Below, in pieces: positions 49,679-60,993 of a stretch of 64,000 nucleotides of DNA. This DNA is from Zeugodacus cucurbitae (taxonomy: Eukaryota > Arthropoda > Insecta > Diptera > Tephritidae), in the NCBI RefSeq assembly GCF_028554725.1, contig NC_071671.1, positions 62,669,001 to 62,733,000 of the forward strand, given 5' to 3'. The position numbers and the translations under genes are program-made. The notes below the pieces were generated by a model. It did not search any database, was not told where the DNA came from, and was given only the letters and a program-made list of their open reading frames with translations. Position 1 is the first letter of the stretch; every line of letters starts with the position of its first letter.

Positions 49679-50840
49679 TTACACTTTCGTCATTGGCAAC
49701 CCTTTAGCACCCAAACCAGTAACCTTAAATGTAAATCCAGCTGGTGGCGGTTCATCAGAATACGACGAGCTAGTTACAAATAAAATATCCAAATCTGGTC
49801 CACCAAATGCCACAGAAGTCACTTGCTTGGTTGGCAATTTAATCTCCAGTAAAATTTCTCTAGTACTGATGACAGTTGGAGTATTATAAATAAAAAAGAT
49901 AATAAAACAATAATGATATTACTGATAAGAATGGGAAGAGATTGTATAAAAATATTACGCTCATAAAAATCTTAGCTCCAATACGAACAGATTAGTAAGG
50001 GTTTGAGGTGTATGAACCAGCATAAAATATTTATCCATAAATCATAAATAAATGACTGACATGAATAGACAAACCTTGGATTAACTTTATAGACAGTATG
50101 ACCCGTAAATGTGGCAATATAAATATTTCCATCTGTATCAATAGTCATGCCATCTGGTAAATGTTCCGCATGCTTGAAGACCTCTTTAGGATTAACTACA
50201 GTAAAAAAAAACATAAATTAAGTGAATACCAAAAAGTATATAAGAATTCTCACTCACTAGCCACACCCGTATCGAAATCATAATCATATTCGGTAACTTC
50301 ATAATCCATCGAGTCAATATAATAGAACTTATTGGTCTTTTCATTCCATGCCAAACCATTGGAAATGGTCACTTCAGATCTTACAACTGCCATGGGCTGT
50401 CCTCTCTCAAATCGATACAATTTACCACAACGCTTCCACTCTTTATTTTCACCATACATTGTACCAGCAAAGAGACGATCACGTGGATCGGCTTTACCAT
50501 CGTTGAAACGATGTTTACACACCTCATTGCCTTGTTGCAGTGTATAAGCAATACGTTCCACTTTTGCAATCGGCGCTTTACCATCCCAAGCTACGATAAC
50601 CACACGATGTCCACAACCTACAGCAAATTTTCCAAACTCATTTTCGACTGGTATAATAAAGGAAGTGAGTTCTTCATTCTCTACTTTAGCGCTATAGGTT
50701 TTATTCTCTTTGTAATCATAGCGCAGCAATGTCGCATTTTTAATATCGACAAAGTAAAGACTTTGCGTTTCAATATCCCAATGGGGACCCTCACCGAGAA
50801 ATCCATAGGAGTCGGGTAGTTGTTCCACTTTGTAGGACAT
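49679..50840 (-). CDS. Regucalcin / SMP-30 family protein, gene 2 (296 aa, 3 coding exons)
   Basis: Minus-strand coding exons are 50840-50258, 50195-50075 and 49865-49679, with introns of 62 and 209 nt. Total 891 nt, 296 residues. Exon borders and phases are identical to gene 1 and the middle exon is the same length (121 nt), so the two arose by duplication. Glu17 (GEGPHWD), Arg111/Asn113 (RFNDGK), Asn161 (SNGLAWN) and Asp209 (LPDGMTID) are all kept, so the propeller site should be functional. Differences cluster at residues 92-110 and in the C-terminal blade (SSSYSDEPPPAGF against TSKLNDQPSPAGN in gene 1). The second donor is GTTTGT, weaker than in gene 1. The ATG directly follows the acceptor TTTCCATTAG. 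The untranslated exon and promoter lie at 51042-51174. Which of the two corresponds to Drosophila regucalcin and which to Dca/smp-30, if either, cannot be decided here. Confidence 0.95.
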
Positions 50841-51041
50841 CTAATGGAAAAAAATTAAATTGAATATAGTTATATTTATATATGTAGTCATTTTCCATTT
50901 TCTTTCTCTTTTTACTTATGTTGATCTATATCATTTATAGCTGTTATCTATACATTTCACCACTCGTGATAATTTTCTCAATCTAATAACTTTAACTTAC
51001 TGATAACTTAAGACTTTCGTTTGCTTTTGCTTTTTACTTAC

Positions 51042-51107
51042 CTTACTTATATTTTGTTTGAAATTTTACAACGAAGTAATTGATACTTGTGATAATTAAT
51101 CGCAACT
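51042..51107 (-). other. Untranslated first exon of regucalcin gene 2
   Basis: From the initiator A at 51107 (TCAGTT) to the AAG|GTAAGT donor at 51042. A second GTAAGG donor lies five bases upstream. It is joined by a 201-nt intron to the ATG at 50840. Confidence 0.65.
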
Positions 51108-51174
51108 GATTCAAGTTACATTAATTGTATTAGTTTATAAACAATTGTGAGCGAAATTGCCCTTAGTACCCTAC
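51108..51174 (-). promoter_or_regulatory. Core promoter of regucalcin gene 2
   Basis: TATAAA (first T at 51139, minus strand) lies 32 bases before the TCAGTT initiator A at 51107, the same geometry as gene 1. AGTACCCTAC (plus strand 51165-51174) is 26 bases upstream of the TATA box, and similarity to gene 1 continues beyond it (TTCAA then CTGCTA). Confidence 0.7.
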
Positions 51175-51553
51175 AATCGTTTCAATAGAGCTCACTGCTA
51201 ACAAATAAAAAAGTTAAAGGAGTGTTGGATATTTTTCTTAGAACTAATGAACAAAACTATTAACAAAACTTATTCAATAGTATTGTATTGTATCGATTTT
51301 TATGTGGCTTTTCAGAGAAAAGATGTTTTTGACTAGTACCGAATGTATTCAGCTAGTAGCGAATCGAACAATTAACTGGTATAAATCTAAATATTTCTAT
51401 AGAGATATAAAAGCGACCTATTTTACATTCATATATTTCTAATTTTTTATCTAATCTTTTCTAATATTTTTCTTTAATTTTTCGCAATTTTAGTTTTTTG
51501 AAAATGGAAGAAGAAGAAGTCATTACATTAGATACTAATACTAAGTATTAAAT
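51175..51553. other. Spacer upstream of regucalcin gene 2; nothing recognised
   Basis: AT-rich; includes GAAGAAGAAG near 51508. Confidence 0.5.
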
Positions 51554-51599
51554 TAGAAGCTTTTTAAGTCGTTGCTTACTAAAGCTTCAATCGTGCTCA
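51554..51599 (+). repeat. 46-bp direct repeat, left copy
   Basis: TAGAAGCTTTTTAAGTCGTT, then GCTTACTAAAGCTTCAATCG and TGCTCA. Identical to 51716-51761. The two copies bracket the pseudo-exon. Confidence 0.95.
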
Positions 51600-51603
51600 C
51601 ATG

Positions 51604-51706
51604 ACCTTAAATGTAAATCCAGCTAATGGAGGTTCATCGGAATACGACGAGCTAGTTACAAATAAAATATCCCAATCTGGTCCACCAAATGCCACAGGAG
51701 TCACCT
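51604..51706 (-). pseudogene. Solitary copy of regucalcin gene 2 exon 3 (internal part)
   Basis: About 100 bases match the middle of exon 3 of gene 2 (49722-49823) with roughly eight substitutions. On the minus strand this reads VTPVAFGGPDWDILFVTSSS then YSDEPPLAGFTFKV. The frame stays open. It lacks the exon's acceptor, its first codons and its stop region, and no other exons are near, so it cannot make a regucalcin. The higher similarity to gene 2 than to gene 1 shows it came from gene 2 after the two genes separated. Confidence 0.9.
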
Positions 51707-51715
51707 GATAAAAAG

Positions 51716-51761
51716 TAGAAGCTTTTTAAGTCGTTGCTTACTAAAGCTTCAATCGTGCTCA
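51716..51761 (+). repeat. 46-bp direct repeat, right copy
   Basis: Exact copy of 51554-51599, beginning 9 bases after the pseudo-exon ends. Confidence 0.95.
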
Positions 51762-53705
51762 TACAATAAATATAAATATCTCTCTCTCTCTCTCTGTCTA
51801 TCGACGAACTCATTGACGATTCACTTGATACCAGAATTATATCTCTGACTATATGTCTGTGTGTATATTGAAGTTAAAACTTAATTTATTTATTATGCAG
51901 TGTGACCAGTTGCAGTTAAATTTTACTATTTACTTACTTCAATGTGAATAAATTTTGTGAAAGCCTAGATATCTTAAAGAATCTATATATATTTTACACC
52001 GATCACAAGAGGAACCTTATTAATTTGACAATAGTGCGACTTCTAGATAAACATTTGTTCAATTTTATAATTTTTATATAATCTGGCCACCTTAATTGCA
52101 ATTTTTGCAATAATTGCAGCTAGATTTACACTGTGCTCTAATGAGCGTATATTAGCATTTATAGACTCTCTATTTTATATATTTTATTGAAGCTTTTTTG
52201 CATGGGGTTCATATATTGTTAAGTGGAAATTTGCTTATCTTCTTTGTTTATTTTTCGTATTCACTTAAATACTTTATTGGCAAATGAAATAACCTGTTCA
52301 ATAAGCGAAATATTCAATTGAATTGAGTGAAATGGGAAAAAAAAAATATTTTAGTCTACAGAAGGTAAAAATATAATGGGTTTTGTCATCCATAGTATAA
52401 TTCATATTAAATCATCTTACTCATCCGCATGCCATTTAATGTGTCCTGCCAATTAGTACATATTAATCTGGTAGATAGGGTTTTGAGTATCTGCGACTAA
52501 GTGTATCAATCAAACATATGTACCCAGTAGTGAAATGAACTAGCTATACATTACTTTACAACTAGTTTTGAATACTAACCAGTCAGGCATTTCCATATGA
52601 ATATTTCTTATATTGGCATTCTAGGGATATCAATAGTCATATTTCTTACAGAAATAAACCAGTTTCATACTAATTGAGGACTGATACCTAACAGTCTAAT
52701 TCAGTAGAAAGTCTCCGAATTGGATTTGGATTTCGCTGAGTAAAATTCTCGAGTAATTTTAAAAGCTTTTGTTGAACTATTTCAGAATGCTTTAAGCTGT
52801 GATCAGCTTATATTATTTCCTCATACTATAATCCTACTAACTACACTAAAGCTGTTTTCCTTACTACCCAACCCACCCCATTACAGTGAAGCGCTTGTAT
52901 AAAGTGCATAGCTTATCTGTGATTAGTACAGCATATCTCAATATTCTATGGCGCTTAAGTATTTACGACTGCCAACGATAGCTTCACCTGTGGTTTTAAC
53001 TGTCAAGCTGCGGTCATACAAATGGTCATGGGAGAGAGAAATTTATATCGATAATAGTTGAAAATGCTTGAGGTTTGCTTGTTAGCTTCTCATTGACCGC
53101 GTAGTGAGTTTATCTGTCTCTGTGTGTGTGTGATTATCTTGGAGCTGTCTGCATTTAATTTATGGCTTGCATTTTGCTTATATTCGGCTAATTTCTTGTA
53201 AAATTTGTTTAAATGCCTACAAGTTGTGGTAAATGCAATTTTGCTCAGTGGTAATTAAGCCATTAAATTGAGAGTGAGAGCGCACAAGAGAGAGTTGGAG
53301 TTGGAAAGTGCATAAAGTGCTTTGTATTTGCACTGGAAAATTGCTTGTGTAAAATATACTTTTAATTGAATTAGACGTGCATACATACGAATGTACATAT
53401 TTATTCTTAATTTGTTATGCAAATGATTTTAGGTATCTGCACACAACAGCTTAAGTGATTTATTCTACAAGATGTTAACTTGGCAGTGCTGACAGCAGCG
53501 GGAGTTGGAGATATTGCATAATTAAATGCTTAGCCCATTTCTTTGGAGAAAATGTACATAATTTTCATGATAATGGCTATAATTATAGAAAATTATTAAT
53601 ATTATTTAATAGCTTTGAGTGTTGGCAAAAATTTACAAATTTGAAGACATCTCTTTGCATTTGATAGAAGTAAATAAATACCAATTCTGTGCCGATGAGT
53701 GATAG
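51762..53705. other. Non-coding; no gene seen
   Basis: Starts with a (TC)n tract at 51779-51796, then AT-rich spacer with a short TG run near 53120-53132. No supported exon. Confidence 0.55.
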
Positions 53706-54269
53706 AATACAGTCTTTAGTGACGAAAAAAAATTAAATTTGGTCGGCCCAGGTCATTGCAAGAAATATTGGAGAGATTCGCACCAGGAACGACGGTCCAA
53801 GCGATGTTTTGGAAGCGGTACCTTGATTTCATGGGCTGCATTTTGCTGCTGTAGAAAGCTATCTACATGTTTTATATTCACTCAAATGAATGCTAATATC
53901 AATGTAGATCTTTTGGACAGCGAGTTAATAAAATTTGCTAGCAATATTTATGGCAATATTTATAACTGGACATATCGAAAGGAGAACGCTTCAATCCACA
54001 CGAAGAACATCTTTAACGACCGGAAAATTCCGGTATTACAATGTGCAGCATTGAGTTCGAACCTAAATCCTATTGAGGATCTCTGGGGGAACCTCTCTGC
54101 CCCTGTTTTCCAAAACGGAAAGCAGTTTGAGGCAGTACGTCACCTTAAATTTGCCATAAAGCAAGAATCTGCCAATATTTACATAAATATTCTACAGTCA
54201 GTAGTTAATTCTCTGATTAAGCGGCTTAAGTTAGTTTTTAAATATAAGGAGAATTTTACTGACTATTAA
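53706..54269 (+). pseudogene. Tc1-type transposase C-terminal remnant
   Basis: In one plus-strand register from 53706: FSDEKKLNLVGPGHCKKYW carries the first catalytic Asp block, then FGSGTLISWAAF. NASIHTKNIF corresponds to the second block and LSSNLNPIEDLWGNL to the final Glu block (normally SPDLNPIENLW). It ends with the C-terminal helices, LQSVVNSLIKRL, and a stop at 54267-54269. In the second catalytic block the usual QxDNA(S/P)xH reads RKENASIH, so the Asp is replaced by Glu. A stop just upstream (53703-53705) removes the DNA-binding half. The rest is open but diverged. Terminal inverted repeats were not found. Inactive. Confidence 0.85.
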
Positions 54270-54540
54270 AATAAACATTTCTTTCAGTTAAACTCAAATG
54301 TATAGGCTTTACTGGTAAAAATAGTAACATGCACCTATAAATATTTACTATTAGCCTAAACTTCAATTCTGTTTTATAGTTTAAAAAATATTTTGAAATT
54401 TGATAATTTTTTGTTTTTTTATATCGTATACATTAATAATAACAAACCTGCATACTCAGAAATATTTTGCAATTTTTTAATCTTTAATTTTTTTTGCAAA
54501 AAGTTCATGCACATATAATTATTTGACTGAGGTACTTTAA
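54270..54540. other. Flank of the Tc1 remnant; nothing recognised
   Basis: Very AT-rich. It may include the unrecognised 3' end of the transposon. Confidence 0.4.
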
Positions 54541-54720
54541 CAATTGTTGTTTTTGTAGCGGTCGAAAGCCTTTCGTAAATATATTGGAGTGTTGCTTGAG
54601 AGTTGACAGGCCTTGGCCGGATGCATATCGGTGTCCGTTTCGGTAACTTAGACCCCGCTTGCTGTCAAAGTGCACCCGAAAACCAATGGTCTTCGTAAGA
54701 TATATCCGAGGATCCATTGA
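54541..54720. repeat. Short interspersed repeat (SINE- or MITE-like)
   Basis: The GC-richer 180-base block TTGTTGTTTTTGTAGCGG...GGAGTGTTGCTTGAGAG...CCTTGGCCGGATGCATATC...GTTTCGGTAACTTAGA resembles a small repeat I remember as common in tephritid non-coding DNA (GTTGTTGTTGTAGC, CTTGGCCGGAT, TTCCGGTAACGTAGA). Recognition is from memory. No coding role; the minus-strand frame is incidental. Confidence 0.45.
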
Positions 54721-55844
54721 CCCTAAATTTTGTGCAAATAGTAAATTCCATATAATTTGCGAAATGATAAGACCAAAATATTAACACTTTCTTTAATTGT
54801 TCTCTGTTTTATTATAAATAGTAGTTCTATATTCCTTAAAAGAACACCCTGTATACAATTTACAATATAAATTTATATGTAATTTGTAAACGTAAGTCCC
54901 TACATGTGTGTTCTTCCACACATACTAGTATATAGTATAAGCCAGCACGAAGAAACTATTCAATTTAAAATTTGCATTCGAGCAAAAGATCAACTTTTCT
55001 TCGCCTACGAGTACACAATCGCTTCAAGTGCTGTTAAAATGTAAAATGTAAAGGCGTTGTAAAATGTAAAGGCGGCAGCATATGTAAATGGGTAGGAAAT
55101 TTGCATGTGAAAAGGGCTACATTGGACGCATGCTGTGCGCACTTGAGAGTCATGTCCTTCTGACAGGAATTTAAAATACAGTTATATAGTTTACAATGTA
55201 AATAGACGTTCACACACACACATACAAGTACTACTATTTACTTATTTACTTGCACAAACACATTTACATTTACATGTACTTGTTCATGTGACTTCAATTG
55301 CGAGAGGGCAAAAGGCTATATGTAAAGAATATGTATAAAAAAATGCTGAAAATGCGATAAAAATTCATAGACAAGTGCTTTCTAATGTCCTTCTGCTTGC
55401 ATAAACAGCTGTCAATCTGAAAATGTCCAGTAGTGTACGAGTATACATGCAAACAAATAGACAGAAAACTTAATCACGACCAGCTGCAGGAAAAAATTGC
55501 GTCTACTGGGGTTAAATCAGCAAAAGCTTCTAGTTAAAGAGTGGTTGCGTTGTGTATGTAGTTATGTTCTTATTAAAATTCTTTAACCTAATTTTGTTAT
55601 ATTCTATTCAAGGAAAGAAGTTATTGTACTGTGATGCTGTTATTATGTATCAATACTGTTCCAAGATTATCTCAGATAGCTTACATAATTTTTTGACTAT
55701 CCCAAATTATCGATATAAAAATCGACAGTTATCTTTCATCTGTGTATAGACTGGAGATACATATCGTCTCATAATGTTCCTAAATTTTTATTTTTATAAT
55801 AAATTAAAAAAATAATTTAGGGGCTTTTACCATATATGAACCGG
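54721..55844. other. Non-coding; no gene seen
   Basis: AT-rich. AAAATGTAAAGGCG is repeated in tandem near 55040-55070. Nothing else recognised. Confidence 0.5.
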
Positions 55845-56113
55845 CAAAGTTCGTAATGTCGATAAACTTGCTAATGTTAGGACTTTCAAAACTCTGACGA
55901 TAGAAAAGACACATCTTCGGCGGACCTAGCGAATTGACATAGTTAGCCGACTTAAGAATATGATGTAATAGAGTCCAAGCGTTTTGTCAAATTTGAGATT
56001 CTTTTGATCCTTTAGGACTATTTAAGTGACACAAGGGACACCTGGATTTGCCTAAAGGCGATTCTCTGCAGTCGTAGAGACCTACCCTTTGACTTAACCT
56101 AACCTCACCTAAC
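55845..56113 (+). mobile_element. Non-LTR retrotransposon 3' end (untranslated tail)
   Basis: Plus-strand 3' tail ending CCTACCCTTTGACTTAACCT then AACCTCACCTAACT, the same TTTGAC(C/T)TAACCTAACCT ending as the remnant at 7240-7724. Upstream lie AAGTGACACAAGGGACACC and a CTAAAGGCGATTCTCTGCAG block. No coding part can be read. The left end is approximate. Confidence 0.6.
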
Positions 56114-57750
56114 TAAAGCACGTATAATGTGGCTGCCGAGGATACGCATTCTACCGTTTTCTACAGATCAGGCCTTCAGTGACTTTTTATGTCAAAGACC
56201 AAGACCTCAAGAGAATAGTCGCTGGGAATATATGAATGAGATTGATAAATAATTTGAATCGAAAGTCTGCTTCTTAAACACATCCTTACGAACGATGCAT
56301 GTTCTGAAAGCTTACGACTTAGCCATAAACAAAAATTTTGGTTCAAGTTGAGCAGATATGGGGACTGAGACGTGTAGAGTTAAGTAATGTAATGTTCGGA
56401 GTTCTGGATGATTAGAAGTATTCGAATTAATTTTTGAGAACCGTAGAGTATTTAATCAGAACGATTTAACAGATCAGAATAAAACTTGTTCGTTTGCGTA
56501 AGGTATTATTTTCGATTCCAATTACCAGTTACCAGACCCTTACTCTTGACTTAATGTTTAGAAAAAACTCATATATTCTATACTGACTATTTACTGAAGA
56601 GAATATATATCCTGTGTACACGTATGTATACACATATTCGCCTACACTTCAACATAAAACCATATGTGCATACGTGCATTTGTATGAAACATTTTGACTG
56701 TGAGTGGTTAAGCGCTTGAGGTTCTTATGTCAAATTTATGCGTTTGACCTAAATTTCGCCTCAATACTGAGTTGTATGCCCCAAAACAAACTACGAGCTA
56801 CGAACATAACTGAATTATCTTCTCTCTATGTATGTGTATGTGTGTGTGTGTGTGTGGGTTTGCAATGACCAAGCTGAATTGAAGCACCTACAGTTGACCA
56901 TTATTTTGAATTATTTCAAACCCGACAGTTTGGACCTGCCACAGTATCACTTAAGTGGAAATTCTGAGTCATAGTGTTTGGTAGAATTGATTGGTTCACA
57001 AAATTATTGCCGGTTATGCGTGACAAGGCTTGAGCAATAATATTTATATGCAGATATATTGCATAGCTCTGCTAACATCCTGATATACATAGTTCGATAT
57101 ATTCATGAATGTGGTTTTATGCTGATGCATGCGGTCTTCTTCCTGCTTACTTATTACATATACAAACATATATTGCATATTGAGTATCAATAAATGTTAA
57201 TTTAATAGTGACTTCATGCCATGCATAGAAAGCCAAATCAATTCTGCAGCATTCCGTATTTGCGGCTGAATACTTGTATACTCGCACTTGCTCACAGTTA
57301 TTTACTCAGTATAATATTTATGTGTATTGCTGTGTCCGCTAGTGTAGTAATAGCATATGCCCAGGTTAGTTAGTTTATTGAGTTGGTATACTGATAATCT
57401 AGTTAAATTAATTTGAAATACGAACATGGTTGGTATGTCTGAGTGCTTAACTTAATACAGTTTGCTCTAATATATAGTGTTGCGTTGGTTAAAGTTACCT
57501 GACTTTTGGAAACATTTTATATACACAAACTTAATTGAGTTTTCGTGTTCATAACGGTGTATGAATTTAATGCCGGCTAATGAAGTGTGTATGTAAAATA
57601 GTTGAAATGATTAAATTAATGCGCAAATACTGAATATAAGAGATTATAGTCATATGCGTAAATAAAAAACTAAATTTGAAAAAATAAATAATTAAATTCT
57701 ATTTGAAATATTACAACAAAAAATATGAAAAATTACAAAAAAAAATATTT
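56114..57750. other. Non-coding; no gene seen
   Basis: A (TG)n tract is at about 56829-56856. The rest is AT-rich with no supported exon. Confidence 0.5.
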
Positions 57751-58660
57751 AAAACAAGTAAGGAAAGGCTAAGTTCGGCTGCAACCGAACATTTTATACT
57801 CTCGCAATTTATTTAGAGATTTACCTACATTTTCGGTGAAAAATTACCCTTAGGCACTGAGTTCTTCATGTTTGATATCAGGGGCCTTGAAAAGTCATGG
57901 TTCGATTTTGAAAATTTTTTCACAAGTGATGTCACAGCTCAAATACAGTATTTGTGTAAAGTTTTATTTCGCTATCTTTATGGGTTCCTTATGTATACAT
58001 TATAAGGTGAACGAATCAGAAGGATTCAAAATAGAGTTATATGGGAAGTCGGCGTAGTTGTGAACCGATTTCGCCCATATTCCACCAGTGTCATCAGGGT
58101 GTCAAGAAAATATTATATACCGAATTTCATTGAAATCTGTCGAGTAGTTCTTGAGATACGGTTTTTGAGCCATAAGTGGGCGACGCCACGCCCATTTTCC
58201 ATTTTGTAAAAAAACCTCGGTGCAGCTTCCTTCTGCCATTTTTTATGTACAATTTGGTGTTTCTGACGTTTCTTGTTAGTGAGTTAACGCACTTTTAGTC
58301 ATCTTCAACCTAATTTATGGCTTAGTTATAGCTCTTTATGTGTTTTTGGTTATCGCCATTTTGTGGGCGTGGCAGTGGTCCGATTCCGTTCATCTTCGAA
58401 CTTAACCTTCTTATGGTGCCAAGAAATAAGTGTTCCAAGTTTCATTAAGATATCTAAATTTTTACTCAAGTTACAGCTTGCACGGACGGACAGACGGACG
58501 GACGGACAGACAGACATCCGGATTTGAACTTTACTCGTCACCCTGATCAGTTTGGTATATATAACCCTATATCTAACACGTTTAGTTTTAGGACTTACAA
58601 ACAACCGTTATGTGGACAAAACTATAATACTCTCTTAGCAACTTTTGTTGCGAGAGTATA
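57751..58660 (-). mobile_element. DINE-1-like element, copy D
   Basis: Minus orientation. Begins AAAACAAGTAAGGAAAGGC, then the GTTCGGCTGCAACCGAAC hairpin and ATACTCTCGCAATTTATT. Ends CTCTCTTAGCAACTTTTG then TTGCGAGAGTATA. Carries CACGGACGGACAGACGGACG and CACCCTGATCAG. About 270 bases shorter than copy C, with material missing around 58310 where the sequence jumps to TTATGGCTTAGTTATAGC. Frames inside are artefacts. Confidence 0.85.
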
Positions 58661-60993
58661 AAAATATGAAAATTAATACAATATAAAAATAATAAAAATA
58701 TTTATAATAAAATAATGGTATAAATTTATCGAAATAATATTTTATTTTTAAATTTTTGAAAATATTTTGTCTAACGATGCAAAAAAAAATATTATTTTAT
58801 TACCAATGCTTTTCAAATTATTGTTTCACTTAATTATTTTTAGGTGTTCACACATAATAATTTAATCTCATGAAGTGTCATCAATTACAATTCCATTCGA
58901 ACTTGATGACTGAGGTGTTGACAAGCAGTTTCATCACTTCAATGTGACAACTGCAGACATTTAATATTACAGTCCGTTGGGCATATGTAATTATAGGTTA
59001 ATATACTGTTATTTTGTAAGTGGGAGTATTCAATTTATGTGTGCTTTAATACCTACGTATTCCAAAAATTTCAAATGTCATACATATAAGTGAATATTAT
59101 AAATGGATTTTGGTACATAATAAATTTATTCGTTCATGGATTTATAAGAAGAAGAATTAAGCCTGTATTTTTTATGTTAATTACCCCAATAGTAGCATTA
59201 AGTTACAGACAAACCATTTCTTTACAATTTATTTTTGAAAAATTAATTACTTTATCATTAATTTCTTTAGCACAAGATATTGATTTTAGATAGTTTTCTG
59301 TAGTCAATTTTGCTCATGATTATCTTCTCCTAGCTTTTGCTAAAAGCTTATCTTGACTACTTCTTTCACCCTTCATCTACTAATGATTTTCTTCTCTGGA
59401 GAAAGAAGAGCACTACCAGTTTTACAACTGAATCCAGCTACTTTAGCAGTAATATCCAGAAGCACAAGAGATAGGCCATCTTTACCTCTACAAAATGTCT
59501 CTTCTTTCCTCGTTAATTTCTTTCATTTTAAATAGTTTTTTGGACAAGTGTAATCTTCGCTGACCTAGATAGTAGCCTTACCCAATCCTTCTCAACTCCC
59601 TGTAACTAATTATAATATTTTTTCCCAAAATCACCTCTGAAACATCGACCACAGCAGCAGTGAAAGCTCTCCATGCCCTAACCGTGTGCGTGAAATTTGA
59701 GTAGCCTAAAGCTAAAAATTTCATAAACTTGTGCAACTAATTAGTACAAACCGAGCACTATTCGCCCCCTACCACTCCCACAATGTTTTGCATAATCCAA
59801 TTTGAGTTGAGTTGTAGCGAATTGTAGCAATTTTTTGCTTACTTAATTTTGCCCTACTCAATATATTTACCATTTTTCCAGTATCATCCAGTATTGTTTT
59901 TGCACTATGCTCCCACGTTCGCCTCGATGGCAGCGCTTTCAAATTGATTCACCTTCCGAAAGTTTGCGAACTTTTTGCCCCAGCATGTTGGTGGCATATT
60001 GCATCTTGCTAGTTACCGTAACTAAAAAACGCTGCAAAATTTCATTTGGTTTTAAATTTTTTTTAGGAAGAAACTGAAAACTTTTTCGTTTTTTTTAGCG
60101 CTCAAATCCCCTGCTTGACAGTCTATTGGATTTCGATATATTTGTAGTTGTGTGTTTTTTCTCGTGTTCCTGTTCGTTTTCGATTTGCAGGCAATACGAA
60201 ATTTATTTGGGTTATTGGATACACCAATGTATGTATGCACACACTAATAAATATTTACCTCACAAGTGTTCGTATGCGCCTATTTAGTGTACATTTTCAT
60301 TGGCGTGCGCTCAAATGCAATAACGAGGCGGAAAAAAGGCTTTCTGTTTATGAAAACACATCATCATACATATATCGTTGGTTTTCTATATGTATTTCAT
60401 ATAGCAGTACATATGCTTTGCCGTTCTTTGTATGTGTATTTGACCGCTTTCGGTTGAGCTGCCAGGATTCTACGCATGAGTGCAATTTCACTTAGTAAAA
60501 TATAGTTGAACTTACATATATGTATGTATATGCACATTTTTTTTTATTTGAAAAGCAATGCTGTTCTTACATATGTTTGAGCCTTTTGACATTTTCTTTT
60601 TCAAACAACTTACAATTGCCTTATTTATTTAAATGCGGGCTTAAACTGACCAATTCTGTTTGCTAACAAATATGACATATAAAGAATTTTTTACATAAAT
60701 ATGGAAGACCGTACTTCAAAATGCCTGAAGGTGTTTAGTAAAAAACAAAAGCGAACACATTTGAGTGTAAATTTGGTATTAAAGTTATTTATATTTTAAA
60801 AGGAGTTTTGAGCGTTTAAATTTGAAGTATTGGGATCCACAAAGCTCATGCAATAAAAATATATACTGTATATAGAGAATTGAGAACCAGGGGATAAGGA
60901 AAAAAAACAATTTGAAATAGACTTACCCGATATCTACAGTATTTACTTCAAAGTCACTTGGACTAACTAAATCAGTAATTTAATCTTAATAGT
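58661..60993. other. Non-coding; no gene seen
   Basis: AT-rich, with poly-T and TATG tracts. The plus-strand frame at 59090-59293 is hydrophobic and AT-driven; I could not place it in any family. Confidence 0.5.

Noticed and set aside
59090..59293. Possible nuclear mitochondrial insertion or small membrane-protein gene
   Set aside because: Hydrophobic and AT-rich, but I could not match it to any mitochondrial gene that I know, and there are no splice or promoter signals.
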